DNA from: Botrytis cinerea B05.10
Taxonomy: Eukaryota; Ascomycota; Leotiomycetes; Helotiales; Sclerotiniaceae
Reading direction: 5' to 3'
Assembly: GCF_000143535.2 (NCBI RefSeq)
Contig: NC_037319.1
Span: forward strand, 496,001 to 560,000
DNA: 64,000 nt
This document shows, in pieces, positions 1-11,789 of the stretch. Position 1 is the stretch's first letter; every line of letters begins with the position of its first letter. A program made the position numbers and the translations under genes. The notes under the pieces are model-generated. The model saw only the letters and a list, made by a program, of their open reading frames with translations. It did not search any database and was not told the origin of the DNA.

Positions 1-480
1 TTCCTGGGAAATATATGTGCAAAGGGATATTATAATGATGAAGAAGCGACGAGGAAACTTTTTGCGGGTGGGGCGCTGCACAGTGGAGATTTGGCCGTGT
101 GGCATGAGGATGGGAGTGCGCAGATTTTGGATCGGGCGAAGGATATTATCATTAGCGGAGGAGAGAATATTAGTAGTGTAGCGTTGGAGGCGATGTTGGT
201 GCAGCATGAGGGGATATTGGAGGCGGGGGTGGTGGCGGTGGTGGATGAGAAGTGGGGGGAGTGTCCGGTGGCTTTTGTTACGGTTAGGGAAGGGGGTGCA
301 GGGAATGAGGGATTGAAAGGGGAGGATGTGGTGAGGTGGGCAAAGGAGGAAAGTAGTATTAGTAGGTTTATGGTGCCGAGGGAAGTGATTGTGGTGAAGG
401 AATTGCCGAAGACGAGTACGGGGAAGGTGCAGAAGAATGTTTTGAGGGAGTGGGCGAGGGGGAATTGGGGGGAGAAATAG
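1..480 (+). CDS. Acyl-CoA synthetase (AMP-binding family), C-terminal part, truncated by window edge
   Basis: The reading frame is open from base 1 to the stop at 478-480, giving the last 159 residues. It shows the end of the large AMP-binding domain (KGYYNDEEAT, LHSGDLAV) and the hinge motif DRAKDIIISGGENISS. The small C-terminal domain follows and ends in ELPKTSTGKVQK, whose final lysine region is the A10 acyl-adenylate-forming motif. The family activates a carboxylic acid with ATP and transfers it to CoA. The GENISS hinge and GYYND context fit the plant AAE/bacterial FadK-like medium-chain branch rather than NRPS modules. No peroxisomal SKL ending is seen (ends NWGEK). The coding strand is markedly G-rich. 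The substrate cannot be told from this part. Confidence 0.9.
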   Translation, partial: FLGNICAKGYYNDEEATRKLFAGGALHSGDLAVWHEDGSAQILDRAKDIIISGGENISSVALEAMLVQHEGILEAGVVAVVDEKWGECPVAFVTVREGGAGNEGLKGEDVVRWAKEESSISRFMVPREVIVVKELPKTSTGKVQKNVLREWARGNWGEK

Positions 481-646
481 GGGGTGGAGTGGGATAATGA
501 GATGGGATGTATGGGATGAGAACTGGAGTGGTCGATAGCATCGTTGTATATTATTATAAGTTAATGGAAATCGTTCGACGTGCCTGGCTTGTTGTGATGT
601 GAAACTTTGAATTCGACGATCTGTTGAGTGCATGCTTTTCGGGATT

Positions 647-668
647 TTCTTTTCTTTCGTTCTTTCGT

Positions 669-703
<35 letters not shown>

Positions 704-704
704 G
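647..704. repeat. (CTTT)n microsatellite
   Basis: Nearly uninterrupted TTTC/CTTT units with two TTTCG interruptions at the 5' side. It lies about 170 bases past the acyl-CoA synthetase stop. Confidence 0.9.
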
Positions 705-846
705 GGATTATCATGCGGAGAATGAAGAATGGAGAATGGGAAGAGGAAGCACAGTAATATTATATTGTATTATATAATATTATATTATATTATGTTAATA
801 GGATGGATCTCTGTGATTTGTTTCACGCATGGGATTCTATATTATA

Positions 847-957
847 TTTTCTATTTTCTATTTTCTATTTTCTATTTTCTATTTTCTATTTTCTATTTTC
901 TATTTTCTATTTTCTATTTTCTATTTTCTATTTTCTATATTCTATTTTCTATATTCT
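847..957. repeat. 7-bp minisatellite, unit TTTTCTA, about 16 copies
   Basis: Units are perfect from 847 to about 935. The last few show TATATTC variants, so divergence is confined to the 3' edge. Confidence 0.95.
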
Positions 958-1379
958 ATGGATGAATGGGTGAATGGATGGGTGGATGGGGAATCGTGAA
1001 TGTGAATGTGAATGTGGATAGAGAGTTTGCGGCTGCTGAAAAATTTGAGGCTGGTGGATGAGGGAGGGAGGGAGAGAGGGAGGGAGGGCTGAGATGAGAT
1101 GAGATGAGATGGCCGTCTGGGTGATTATATGGGTGGTATGGTATGATATGATTTGATTTGATGTGGTGCGTGGATGGCTGTGGTGTGGCTTATGCTTATG
1201 TTTGTTTAGGCTTCTGTTTAGTTTCTTCCTGTTGAATGGTTATCATGTGTGATGATTTCTGAGGGAATTTTGTTTATTTGAATTTTTGGATTTTTGGATT
1301 TTTGTATCTTAGATCTTGTACGCGTGAAGACTATAGGATTTTTGATCGTCAAGCTGCGATTTCGATTGAGAAATTCACC

Positions 1380-4300
1380 ATGGCAGATTCGTTGACGAGT
1401 CGGGATGTTTTAAAGCTCATGGCGGATCGCGATCTCGATTGGTTGAAAATTTACGATGATGCCATGGGAGAGGGGTGGAAAAGTCGTGCGGAATTGTTGT
1501 GTGCGATTTCTGACTCGTTGGATGAGGTGATGCGATTGGATCCTGATGAGGTGGGTATTGTGGATCGGGCGATGAAGGAGCGGTTGAAATGCCGTTCGGT
1601 GGTGTTGAGAGGGGTGGCGAGGTCGTTGGGGGAGGCGGGGAAATTGTGGAGTGAGATTTCTGAAGAGTGTGAGGGGGCGCTGGAGGATGTGTTGAGGACG
1701 GAGGGGGAGGGGGAGGAGGAGAGGCGGGATGAGGGAATGGGTGAGAGGGATTATGAGGTGGAGTTGGGGATGCCGGGGGTGTGGGAGAGGTTTCGTGTTT
1801 TGTTTGAGGAGAGGAGAGGGGCAAGGGCGAAGAGGGAGGGGGTGCGGGGTTGTGGGTTGGACGAGAGGGGTGGGGGAGTGGTGTGCGGGGGGAAATTGGA
1901 TGGGGGAAGGGTGGAGGAGAGTGGGATTATGGAGGGCTTTGAGAGGGAAGCGATATCTGCTATTTATACACCTTCAATACCTCCAATGCCCCGGATATTT
2001 CCAACAAGTTCAGTACCTCAAACACCCCCAGTGTCTTCAGCATCACTAACAATTTCAACGCCCCAAATACTCTCAACGTCTTTGACGCCTCCCACGCCTT
2101 CACCAGGACTTGACGCAGATTACTTGTGGGAATCTGATTCTGGATCAAAGAAATCAGAGTTAAAACAGGGGAAAGCTCCTGTCAACATTAGCGAGAGGAA
2201 AGAACTTTATCCAGACGATTTGTATTCGGATGACTTGTATTCGGACGATATGAAATGGTCGTCACCGAGAAGCAACCGCAAGAGCAGAGTGAACTCGCCT
2301 AACAAGATTACGAATTATAGGGGACTGATGATTGGTTCCTCACAGACGAGATGTGAGGGAGCGCCCATTCCAAGAAGTCTACCGATGTCAAATCGGATCA
2401 TCCAGATGAACTATAATTTATGCCGGCTCACTAGTCCACCCCTTCCAATTCGTATCTCAGACGCTCTGCATCCTTTTCTTCTCTTCTACGACGTGCAAAG
2501 TGCTTGCGCTGTTTCAATTGAGAATCTTTTGGGTTTCTATGGCATACTTATGTACCAATTATTGTGGGGTGATAAGTGAGAATACTTCTCAACAGCTCAC
2601 ATTCATTGGGGAGGCTAACAAAATCTTCCCGACTCTTAGAAAACACGGTCGAGTCACATTTTCGCAACATGCCGCTTATTTCGACATTGATCATCCCGAA
2701 ACTTTCAGTAGTTTTGTTGATGCTCCCAATTTTGATGTTGAACGTACCTCCCCTCTACCCTTGGATGAGAAACCCGCATTCGTTTTATTGTTGCAAGTAG
2801 CTAAACAACCGCCTTCTCTGCGCGTGATAAAGAAGGACTCTGAAGCCGTGCCGGATTGGCACCGTATAGATCACTTACTGTGCCTGGGCTATAGGGAATA
2901 TGTATGGGCTATATATTCTCCTGCTGACGCGAACGTTTGCATGAGTTATGCTCTGAAAACTTGGAGTCGAGTGCACCACGCCGAGCCTCGCTTATTTTCA
3001 CAAGAATGTTTCGGAAATATGAAGTTGTCCATCAATTTGGGAGAGGTAAAAAGGTCCGAGCAATACCGAGGACGGCTAGCAGGTCCTTCTTCTCTTTTCC
3101 GCGGCTCAGAATATCAAACTAAAGAGATTGAGAAATCGACAGTATCTGATATCAGTAAGAGCAGAGAATATGTGAGGGAAAACTCCGGGAAGGAGATCCT
3201 CCCTCAGAATTATAGAGTCCGGGCCATGTTCGAAGAGTCATATTCTAATCTAACGAAATCACCTTTGGATAATTATGTCAAGCTGAACGGAGTGTATTCT
3301 AGCATGCAGATGTTGTTTAGAAAACATGAGATTTTACCAAATGCTACTCAACGCATGATTTGGACATGTGTAAGAACGATGACATGAGAATGTATACTCG
3401 TGAATTCAGCTTCATGCTAATACTTTACCAGAAATGCGGGCACGCTTCTTACGACGACTTCGCCGAGCTCCCAGGTCGGGAAGGTGCAGTTGCCGATTTT
3501 GCGAAAGAGTTGATGCAAGCAGGCTATATAACTCGAGCGCAGATAACAAATCGACCATTGGGGATGAAGCTTTGGATCGGTGGGAGAATCCAAAATGGAA
3601 TTAATCTCATCTCGAGAAAACTTTCGAACATTCGGAATACCCCTCTGCCAACGTTTGTCAAAGCGAGTCCCCCGAAAAATCCGGTCTGTCTTCCTGCCGA
3701 GGAATGTCGTTGGCTTCATTTGTGTATGAAGAAGAAACCATACGCGACTCACCTCAAGCCACTTCATGTGTGCAAGGACGAGAATCAAGATCCGTTGACC
3801 GACAAAACTTTCTTCAGAACTCTTAAACACGCTTATGATGAAGAAAAGACGTGGAAGGATTGGGCGGTTTTGAAATTGAGGAGAATCGAGTTTATAGGTG
3901 TATGAACTCCTAATCCCGGTTGAATTTTCTTTATTAGTATTTTGGATTCTTGAAGTCCGGGGCCTTCGAACGGAATCTGGGCTTTCATTCCCTAAGCCTT
4001 GAAAGTATTGGACGAATGTTCGTCGAACCGTTGAGTAACGATGTTTCTCTGACCAGCTGGTCAACGCCGAACTTTGAGGTCTCGATTGAACGTTTGGAGT
4101 AACATTGCTGACTTTGCATAGTTCGAAGCCTGTCCAGACGACTATGTTGATCATATCAAACCGAATGATCCTCCGCCAACAACCAACGAGTATGATTTTG
4201 CACCGCCACCACCCCCCAAGATGGTTCCTCCGATAGGTCCAGAACACATGCTGCATCTTTTCCAAGATTGCCCTTCGGTTTCTGATGTCAATTCCAATTT

Positions 4301-4577
4301 CTACCTCCAACGAATTCCCCGCAGGAAGATCGAGCCGATCGCATTTAATGCAAACAGTTTAAGCGAAGATCTAGGCTGGGGATTACATTTTGCCGAGGGA
4401 TTGAATACGTCCTTGGCAGTGACCGTTATGTTTATACTCTCCTCTGTCTTGGGAATAATATTTGCGCTTTGTTGGACCATACTGGAGAAAGATATTCAGG
4501 GAGCATTTGGAGTTGCCGCTTATATTACGAGTGTTATGACCCTGGCGGTAATGACATGGCAATTGTGGGCTTTATGA
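1380..4577 (+). CDS. Large uncharacterised multi-exon fungal protein with C-terminal membrane segments
   Basis: I do not recognise the family. Start ATG 1380 (context ACCATGG) opens a helical, G-rich-coded region. A Ser/Thr/Pro linker follows (about 1960-2110) with repeated YSDD units. A phase-0 junction around 2493-2595 or 2511-2595 would join it to the frame running to 3369, but this join is the weakest. Intron 3370-3431 is convincing: GTAAGA donor, TGCTAAT branch, CCAG acceptor, phase 0, joining ...MIWTC to KCGHASYDD. Another intron probably runs 3900-3955 (or 3937). The final exon starts at 4122 (FEACPDDYVDHIKP), has a DFAPPPPPKMVPP stretch, and ends in two hydrophobic segments (LAVTVMFILSSVLGIIFALC and GVAAYITSVMTLAVMTW). 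The last intron is odd: the best donor would give 43 nt with a poor GTCTCG site. The 5' and 3' halves could be separate genes. Confidence 0.5.
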
Positions 4578-5127
4578 TTTGAATGGTGTGATTTAGCAAA
4601 TCGTGAAGGACGTTAGACGCCGGTGAGGATCCTGTTTGTTGTTGATGAGACATGGTTCCACTTTGACTTCTACAAGCTCAACCCTGCCATCGACCCAGCA
4701 CGTGTTGGGGATGCATTGTTACAAAGCAGGAATCACGACGATCGGTTCGTCGGTTCGCACTCTTTTGTTCATGGGGATGAACTTGGCAGACATGAGGATA
4801 CATGAGGCTTTTTATTTTTAGGCGGTGTCACGTCTGGAATTTTACGTAGTGAAGATGGTTCTCGATAAGTTTGAGACTTGACACAGGGGGATCGTGGAAC
4901 GTGGGAACAATAAGCTTAATCTCGGGAGGCTAAAATGGCTTGCTTGGCTAATCTAGTTTCGCCAATCAGATAACGAATGGGTGTGTATCATCCCACCTAC
5001 GTAAAAAGAGATTCTCCAAATATATATGTATCGCTAATTCAATCCTAGGCAGAGAGCCAATCAGTGATCAAGCTCTGTGACAGCAAAAAAGTCTATTGTT
5101 CGTTCAATTCCTCTTGAAGAAAGAAGT

Positions 5128-5185
5128 TGACAGGAGGCTTTTATCATATCCCCACTGTTTTAGATGGCATCAAGGAAGAATCCGT
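5128..5185. repeat. Diverged direct repeat, copy 1
   Basis: Shares CACTGTTTTA-AT/TTGGCAT-AAGGAAGAATCC with 5608-5668. The flanking GACAGGAGGCT pairs with GACGGGAGACT in the second copy. Confidence 0.7.
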
Positions 5186-5607
5186 CACTAGGTTGGCTCT
5201 AGCGGTGGGGAAGGGAGGAGAAACTTCTTCTGTGCTCGCGTGTTGCATCGTCTTGCTTGTATTCTTCGTACTTGTACTGCATTCATGAAGGCTGATTTTC
5301 ATCACCGTTGAAGTTTTTGTATTGTGATCTTCATTATTTCTATTCATGAAAATACCCCAGTAGGTATTTGGATGCCATGCTCTAGCCATGCTCCAGCCAT
5401 GCTACAGGGATCACTAGATCAACCCTGCAACCTCCTTTTGAGTACGAATATTCATTATAGAATACCACCCGAGTAGGCAGTGCAGCATCAAGTCATCCCA
5501 CCCTTCATGAGGAATACAAATACTACCCAAAAGAAGCAGCCAAGCCAACCAGGAATAAATTCTTGGGAAAACGAAAAGGTTAAGCTTACTTCCTTTTGGA
5601 TGGAATT

Positions 5608-5668
5608 TGACGGGAGACTATTATGACAGATCTCCACTGTTTTAATTGGCATTAAGGAAGAATCCCGT
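5608..5668. repeat. Diverged direct repeat, copy 2
   Basis: Partner of 5128-5185, about 480 bases downstream and in the same orientation. Confidence 0.7.
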
Positions 5669-5843
5669 CTATCCCATATTTTGGTTCTGGGCAAAGACCT
5701 AGCCCTCAGACCCATGAGCCCCATTCCCTTGTGCAACATCTCTGAGAAGATTCAAATCTTTCACGTATCCAGCATGGAATCTTTTGATGATTTCGATCCC
5801 CAGTGTAACTTAAACTAGGACATCAACCATTGCAGTCATCAAC

Positions 5844-6808
5844 ATGTACTACTCACGGAATTACATCTTGACATTACTTACTTGCTTCTCGTGGAGTGTA
5901 GGATACACTGGAGCTGATGATCATGGTGTTGTTTTTCTGTATCCAACAGATAATCTCACCATCAACTATCTCGATACCGTTAATGTAACCTACACATCTC
6001 CCTTTCCAGAGCCTCAACTTTGGATCTATTGCCAGAATATTACGGATCTTACGGGTCCACTAATCACAGGTAAGATTCCATCGTAAAATATTACGAAAGA
6101 ACATGATGGAGCATTGAAAACTCACTCAGTATTTCCCTTACAGAAAGTTATACCACGGTGACGGCATTTAATGGCTCTGCGCCAATCAATTGGAGATGGC
6201 TAGGTGGTTCGCCTTGCTGGTTTGATTTGAAGCCAAATGCGTCAAATGGTTATGGAGCCAATAGTGAACATTTCATCGTCGACCAAAATCAACGTGCATC
6301 GCCTACAACATTAGGATTGCCGTTATCTACGGATTCGTCAACTTCCACGACGTCGACATCAACTACTGCTTCGGCTAGCAGTGATGCTACCACGACCGCA
6401 ACTCCAAACCCTACCAGCTCTTCCATCGATAGTTCCGCATCCGCAGCATCCGCCTCCTCATCACCGACCCAAACCGGGCTTTCTACCAATAGCAACCCCT
6501 CGACCGGTCTTTCCGGCGGAGCCAAAGCCGGAATCGGCATCGGCATCGCAATCGTAGCACTCTTGGCATTGGCAGCGGGATTTTTCTTCTGGCGCAAGAA
6601 ACAGGCGAAAAACACGGATTACACGTCATATCCTACTTCGGACGTGAATATGCATGAGAAAATGGTGGACTCGAGCGATTATCCGAGAAGTGAAGGCGTG
6701 GCGTATGAGATGTATGCGCCGGAATATCATGTGGAGATGTCGGGGACGCAGCCGGTGAGGGAATTGGGAGATGGGGAGATGAAGAGTCAGTCCACGAGGT
6801 TAGCGTGA
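5844..6808 (+). CDS. Single-pass plasma-membrane glycoprotein with Ser/Thr-rich stalk
   Basis: Two exons, 5844-6069 and 6144-6808, with a 74-nt phase-1 intron (GTAAGA...TTACAG), giving 296 residues. The N-terminus is signal-peptide-like (hydrophobic LTLLTCFSW). The extracellular part has several NxT/S sequons (NLT, NVT, NIT, NGS, NAS) and two Trp-rich patches (PQLWIYC, NWRWLGGSPCWF). A long Ser/Thr/Ala stalk follows, then one membrane helix (GIGIGIAIVALLALAAGFFF) with a positive stop (WRKKQ), and a cytoplasmic tail of about 70 residues. This architecture is common among fungal wall-sensor or mucin-like membrane proteins (Mid2/SKG6-style). No specific ligand or pathway can be read from the sequence. 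Confidence 0.85.
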
Positions 6809-7859
6809 AAAGAGTCGAAGAGATGGATATACATCTTATTTTTCTCTGGCTAGAGAATATATTGGATGGCTCGTTTTGTGGGAAATGCAATGGGATTATG
6901 GAATTTTGATGGGAAAACATCGGAGTCGGGGCTTTTACTTCAGATCGCTCGAATGGTCTGTCTTGATGTGTCGGATGAATTGGATGTCGATATCATGGAA
7001 TTGGTTACAGTCTCTCGGGTGGAACTGGTTATTATTTCCATGCATCGCGTGCAGGGAGGATGGCATTATTACGTGGGAATTTACGTTTCTTGGAAAGCAG
7101 GTATCTATGTAATATCTTTATTATGTTTGGAGAGGGAATGTCCTGGATGGGAAGGATAGGTTGTTGAGCTACTTATGTTTATATTTTATATCAATGTTTA
7201 TTTCGTTTCGTTCCGATCAAGAAGATAATGACTAAACTTGAGGTCTTTTTTCTAATTTTTGGGGTTTGATGAAGTCGGTTTGTTGATTTGCTTTCGTAAG
7301 TCTTCAGGGTATGGTATTTTTGCATTTCTTCATTCGTTCATCTGATGATTCGGTACGTTATTTGTTGTTTGAAGTAGGCTCCTGAGGTTGCATCAATGAT
7401 TAGTTGTCATTGTCCGCTGGATAGCGGGGTGTTTAATTCCAACCCCGATCCCAACAGTTGCTTGATTATGCATTTATTTCTTGGTTGCGATTAGTCCATA
7501 CGATTGCTAGTGCAGAATCATGTAGCTATCTCGCATCGGAATGCCGTTTAGAGAAACCAACTGTTGGTAGACGAGGGAGAGTACAATCGTTGATTCATCA
7601 GTAGAGTTTACCTTGGTCTGCGAGTTATACCATGGAGCTTATGTGTGTTGATGGGTCAACTGATTCAATTTGAGGCGGGGTACATATTAGTGAATACACT
7701 CTGCATATATGGCCTCTTGATTTTCGTTCATCCATCATCTATGTTCTCGGGTTGATAATATCTTTTTCTTCTCATTGCCTTTCCACATCTAATCTATCAT
7801 TCCCAAATCCAACAAGAAACTTCATTTTCCATCCCAGATCATCGATTCCCACAATCACA
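6809..7859. other. Intergenic
   Basis: Small overlapping frames at 6866-7159 look like 3'-UTR shadows. The last 110 bases, rich in TTCC/ATCC pyrimidine blocks, are the leader of the methyltransferase gene. Nothing else was seen. Confidence 0.6.
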
Positions 7860-8814
7860 ATGTCAGAACCCGAAGTGTCAAAAACAGACTGGAGTCTCTC
7901 CTCTGGCCACGGCTATATTCTCAACCGTGCTCGCACCCGCAACCATATCTCCTCCTGTCGACTAAATCTACAGCATTATCTCTGGAAAGAAGCACTTGGA
8001 TTTAATATCCATCCATCCATTTTTCCCCATTTACCCAAAAATGCCCAAATTGCGGACGTGGCAACGGGCACGGCAACATGGCTACTGGATGTAGGAAGGG
8101 AATTTCCGGACGGGAAACTCGTGGGGTTTGATAAAGATATCAAGCAGGCGCCGCATGAGAAATGGTTGCCAGCAAACGCGGAGGTGAGGAGATGGGATAT
8201 TTTTGAAGAGGTGCCGGGGGAGTGGGTGGAAATGTTTGATTTTGTGCATGTGAGATTGCTGGTTTTGGTTTTGGAGGGGGAGAGTCAGATTCGAGAATTT
8301 GTGGGGAAATTGATGAGGATGTTGAAGCCGGGTGGTGAGTTTCTGTTTTTGATCTGAGAGATTGAAGAAGAGGAAGGGAGGGGGGGGTGCGCTGAAAGCT
8401 AACAAAGGTATTACAGGATATCTACAATGGGATGAACTAGATTGCGTAAACATGCATGTCAAAACTGCCTCTTCTTCTACACAAGCCCCGGCTCTCAAAC
8501 AGATCCGCACTATGTCCTGGGCAAACGGACGATACGATTGGACGCTCCGAATCCCATCTTTTCTTGAAGATGCTGGATTTGAGGAGATGGATATGCAGAA
8601 CTTTGGAGATGAAGATAGATTGGTGAGAGCATTTAATGAGCAACATTTGTTGACAATGGAGGAATTTGCGGATAGTTTGATGCGGATTGGGAAAGGGAAG
8701 GCGGCAGAAATGTGGTGGGAATTGATTGAAAGGGGAGAGAGAGAAGCAGAGGAGGGGAATGCATTGTGTATCCCTAGGGTTGTTTGTAGGGGAAAGAAGC
8801 CGGTGGGGAGGTAA
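7860..8814 (+). CDS. SAM-dependent methyltransferase, LaeA/UMTA-like
   Basis: Two exons, 7860-8334 and 8417-8814, total 290 residues. The 82-nt phase-1 intron has a perfect GTGAGT donor, GCTAAC branch and TTACAG acceptor. Joining it restores the family motif LKPGGYLQWDE across the junction. The start is ATG 7860 (MSEPEVSKTDW); upstream in-frame codons are leader. Motif I for SAM binding reads IADVATGTATWLLD, followed by a motif II acid in VGFDKDI and a post-I FDFVHVR stretch. Members of this fungal family methylate small molecules or act as LaeA-type regulators. With no biosynthetic core gene nearby, the substrate is unknown. Confidence 0.88.
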
Positions 8815-10130
8815 ATAATTGTGAGTATAAATGGAGGCGCTGAGGACCTGGGTCATCAGGCTCAATGTATTCTCAGTCAGCGGATCTCGTTCTTGTTTGT
8901 CTCTCAAATGTGTCTCTAATAAGCTGTATACTCATCAGCCCGGGCCTTTAGCTGCTCCCATTGACGACATTTACGCATTTGACCGAGACTACATCTGGTT
9001 CTTTTTCGAATCCTTCGCGTTGTGGGGTATCCAGATTTCACATTGTAATTTAGTTTATATTGGAGTACGTCTAAGTAGCGTATGAGACAAAGATACGGTA
9101 AACTCTGGCGTATCATTGTGGAACACTATGTCTGGTATTCGGATGGCTTTTTGGTTGATTCACGAGATTTGCGATTCTCCCAACGAGGCTTTCGGGAGAT
9201 GGATACATAATGAAATGTATGTTTTCCTGGGCAGTTATTGTATGGATCTCATTTGACAAGTCTCAAGCAGTGCTCGCAATGGGTACAATGGGTAAGACGG
9301 CTGGGTCTGAAGATAGATAGCATTCGATAATGTCCCACACAACCGCTTAATTCCCCTAATACTCAAGAAATATCAAGCTTTACATCATTTGCGTCATGAC
9401 AACAAACACGCAAGTCCTCAATGCAGAAGAGAGGCGTGGCGAGATGAATTTGTGCCGGATGGTAGCTACGCCGCAAGACCCGCAAAAGTATACATTTTTT
9501 TGATGAAGTACGATCGAATCAAACATCTGCCGAAACCAACAATAGGGGTGTTGGTCTTTGAATGATTATGGAATAAAGTGGATCGATATCGAAGTATACT
9601 TATGTCTTATCTGTGGTTCGAGTCAGTATGATCGGTGTTGTTACTGCTTACAAGCTTTCCTGCAAGGCGATCATGAGTCTGATTGATTTCATCCCGTAGA
9701 CGCAAGTATCGTACCGAGGAGACAGCAATCTATATCCCGATTACAGATTTTTATTATCTTCAGATATATTTGGCCTTCTTACCCTCTTATCTTGGAGGAG
9801 CGATAGACTTTGTTCCAACATAGTCAAGCCTGACAGGAATCAGCTCTATTAGCAAGACTGTAGTAGCCTCCAATCTGAACGATTCCAGATCCTCCAATAG
9901 TGATTTTAAAAAGTGACGACAATCATTTATGACGCAGTTCGAGCTCCAAACAAATGAGAATTTGTAATACAACTCCAATTACCAGGTGTCGATGTTATAT
10001 TGCCGGCTTTTCTTCGGGCTCTTCCAACAGTTTGATAACTCAAGTATAGTTAACACATTTATCTAGTATAATAGTGATTAGTTCTGCAATCTTGTCTTGA
10101 GTTTGTTTATCAGCTGAGTTTACTTCAATA
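8815..10130. other. Intergenic, no gene seen
   Basis: Short frames on both strands lack splice support or recognisable content. The distal part serves as promoter of the transporter at 10131. Confidence 0.6.
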
Positions 10131-11789
10131 ATGGATAATCCAGTACTCGATGTTGCTTTGCAGGATGAAGCATTGGGAACAAAGTCAGACCGGAACATTG
10201 CTGTACCCTTAGAAAAACCAGACGTTTCGACTACTATCATCGACGCCCTGAATAATGATGAAAACGTTATTGATCTCGACGAGAATGAACCGGAACACCC
10301 CCTTAACTGGCCTTTATGGCGAAAATGGTCAATTGTTAGCTGTACGGCATTGATGTTCATGTTGGTGTATGTTCATGTTTTCGTTTAACTAGTCCCTTGC
10401 CTCAAGCTTGCGCCATTTCTCCTGATGCTCAAACGATATATCTAACGAATTCTCATATAGTAACTTGGGCACCATCACTATTGTTCCAGCAGTACCAAAA
10501 GTAATGGAAGAATTCCACGTTACAAATGAACTATACTCAACCTTGCTCGTGTCCATCTGGGAGCTTGGCGAAGTCTTCGGACCGTTCTTGGTGGGACCTC
10601 TGTCGGAACTCTATGGGCGAATGCCTGTATATCACACTGGAAATATTCTCTTCATTCTGTGTCTTACAGGAGGGGCACTGAGTACTAATATGTCCATGCT
10701 CATCGCTTTTCGTTTTCTATGCGGACTGGTCGTTTCATCGGTGACTTTAGGGCCCAGTATCGTCGGGGACCTCTTCAGAAAAGAAGATCGAGGTACCGCT
10801 ATGTCGGTAGCTATTGCCTTTCCACTACTCGGGCCATTTGCAGGACCGGTCATTGGGTCCTATATTACTGAAGCAAAAGGCTGGCGATGGAGTATCTGGA
10901 TTGTTGTGATTGCCGTAGGAGCGGTAACTTGTTTTGGGTTTCTTACATTTCGAGAAACGTACAAGGTAAAACTCGTGCAGCGAAAAGTAGAGAGACTCCG
11001 CAAAAGTACCGGCAACGAACATTTGCGATCGAAATATGAAAGTTCGGGGAAGCATGCGGATTTAAAGGACTCTTTGCTACGGCCAATCAAAATGCTGTTC
11101 CTTTCGCCAATCGTTTTTATCATATCTTTCTTCACGGCTTTAGTCTATGGAATTTCCTATGTTATTCTTACTACACTTACTCCGATCCTAGAGGATAATT
11201 ACGGACTTGGCCAAGGTCCTGTGGGACTTGCATTTCTGGGAAGAGGTACGGATTTCCGATCTTTTGTTGGATGTATGTATATGGACCAAACTAATTTCTG
11301 TCAGCTGCTGGGAATGTTATAGCTATGCTGCTCTATGCCATGGTCTCAGATCGATACATCAAGTACAAAAAATCACAAGAAGGACACCTAAAACCCGAGC
11401 ATCGACTTCCCCTCATGCTTCTCGGCGCCATTGTTCTTCCTATTGGTCTCTTTCTCTACGGTTGGTCCGCCGAAAAGCACGTTCATTGGATCGTTCCTAT
11501 TATTGGAACTGCAATTGTGGGCTTCAGCTTCATATTGTCAATACTTCCCACAGAGAACTATCTCGTCGATGTACACGAACTACATGCAGCTTCGGCAGTG
11601 GCTGTGTGCTGTATACTTCGTGCTTTATTTGCTGCTATTCTACCGCTCGTTGGACCGCCTTTGTACAACCGATTGGGACTCGGATGGGGTAATTCGTTGT
11701 TAGCTTTTATTTGCATCGCTTTTCTACCTGCACTTGTGGGGTTGATGATTTATGGAGAAAGAATGAGGAAGAATTCAAGGTTCCACTAG
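10131..11789 (+). CDS. Major facilitator superfamily transporter, DHA1 (12-TM drug:H+ antiporter) type
   Basis: Three exons, 10131-10366, 10461-11245 and 11305-11789, encode 501 residues. Intron 1 (94 nt, phase 2) and intron 2 (59 nt, phase 1, ACTAAT branch) both restore a continuous family sequence. The N-terminus ends in the hallmark HPLNWPLWRKW before TM1. Loop 2-3 has the MFS signature region GPLSELYGRMPVY, and TM5 carries the antiporter-type G-P pattern (LLGPFAGPVIGSYI). A charged central loop (about residues 255-290) separates the two halves. Such proteins export drugs, toxins or small metabolites from the plasma membrane. It does not abut a biosynthetic gene. Confidence 0.93.

Larger units (their letters stand above)
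481..1379. other. Intergenic, simple-repeat rich
   Basis: This stretch carries no supported gene. It contains a (CTTT)n tract, an AT-rich TATTA tract, a 7-bp minisatellite, a GGGA-rich tract near 1055-1088 and a (GATGA)n tract near 1090-1110. The open frame at 729-965 is only the 7-bp repeat read as FYFLFSI units. Confidence 0.7.
4578..5843. other. Intergenic with diverged direct repeats
   Basis: No supported gene. It holds two related segments near 5128-5185 and 5608-5668, and three tandem 11-bp CCATGCTCTAG-like units near 5374-5407. The last part is presumably the promoter and leader of the gene starting at 5844. Confidence 0.6.

Noticed and set aside
729..965. 78-residue open frame rich in Phe/Tyr/Leu
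   Set aside because: It is only the 7-bp TTTTCTA repeat translated (three units make a 7-codon period).
1417..1824. Minus-strand Pro/Ser/Thr-rich open frame
   Set aside because: It is the antisense of the G-rich plus-strand exon; C-rich complement reads as Pro-rich. The plus frame has the better start and continues into spliced sequence.
5844..11789. Secondary-metabolite gene cluster (methyltransferase plus MFS transporter)
   Set aside because: No polyketide synthase, NRPS, terpene cyclase or other core enzyme was found anywhere in the window, and intergenic gaps are large.
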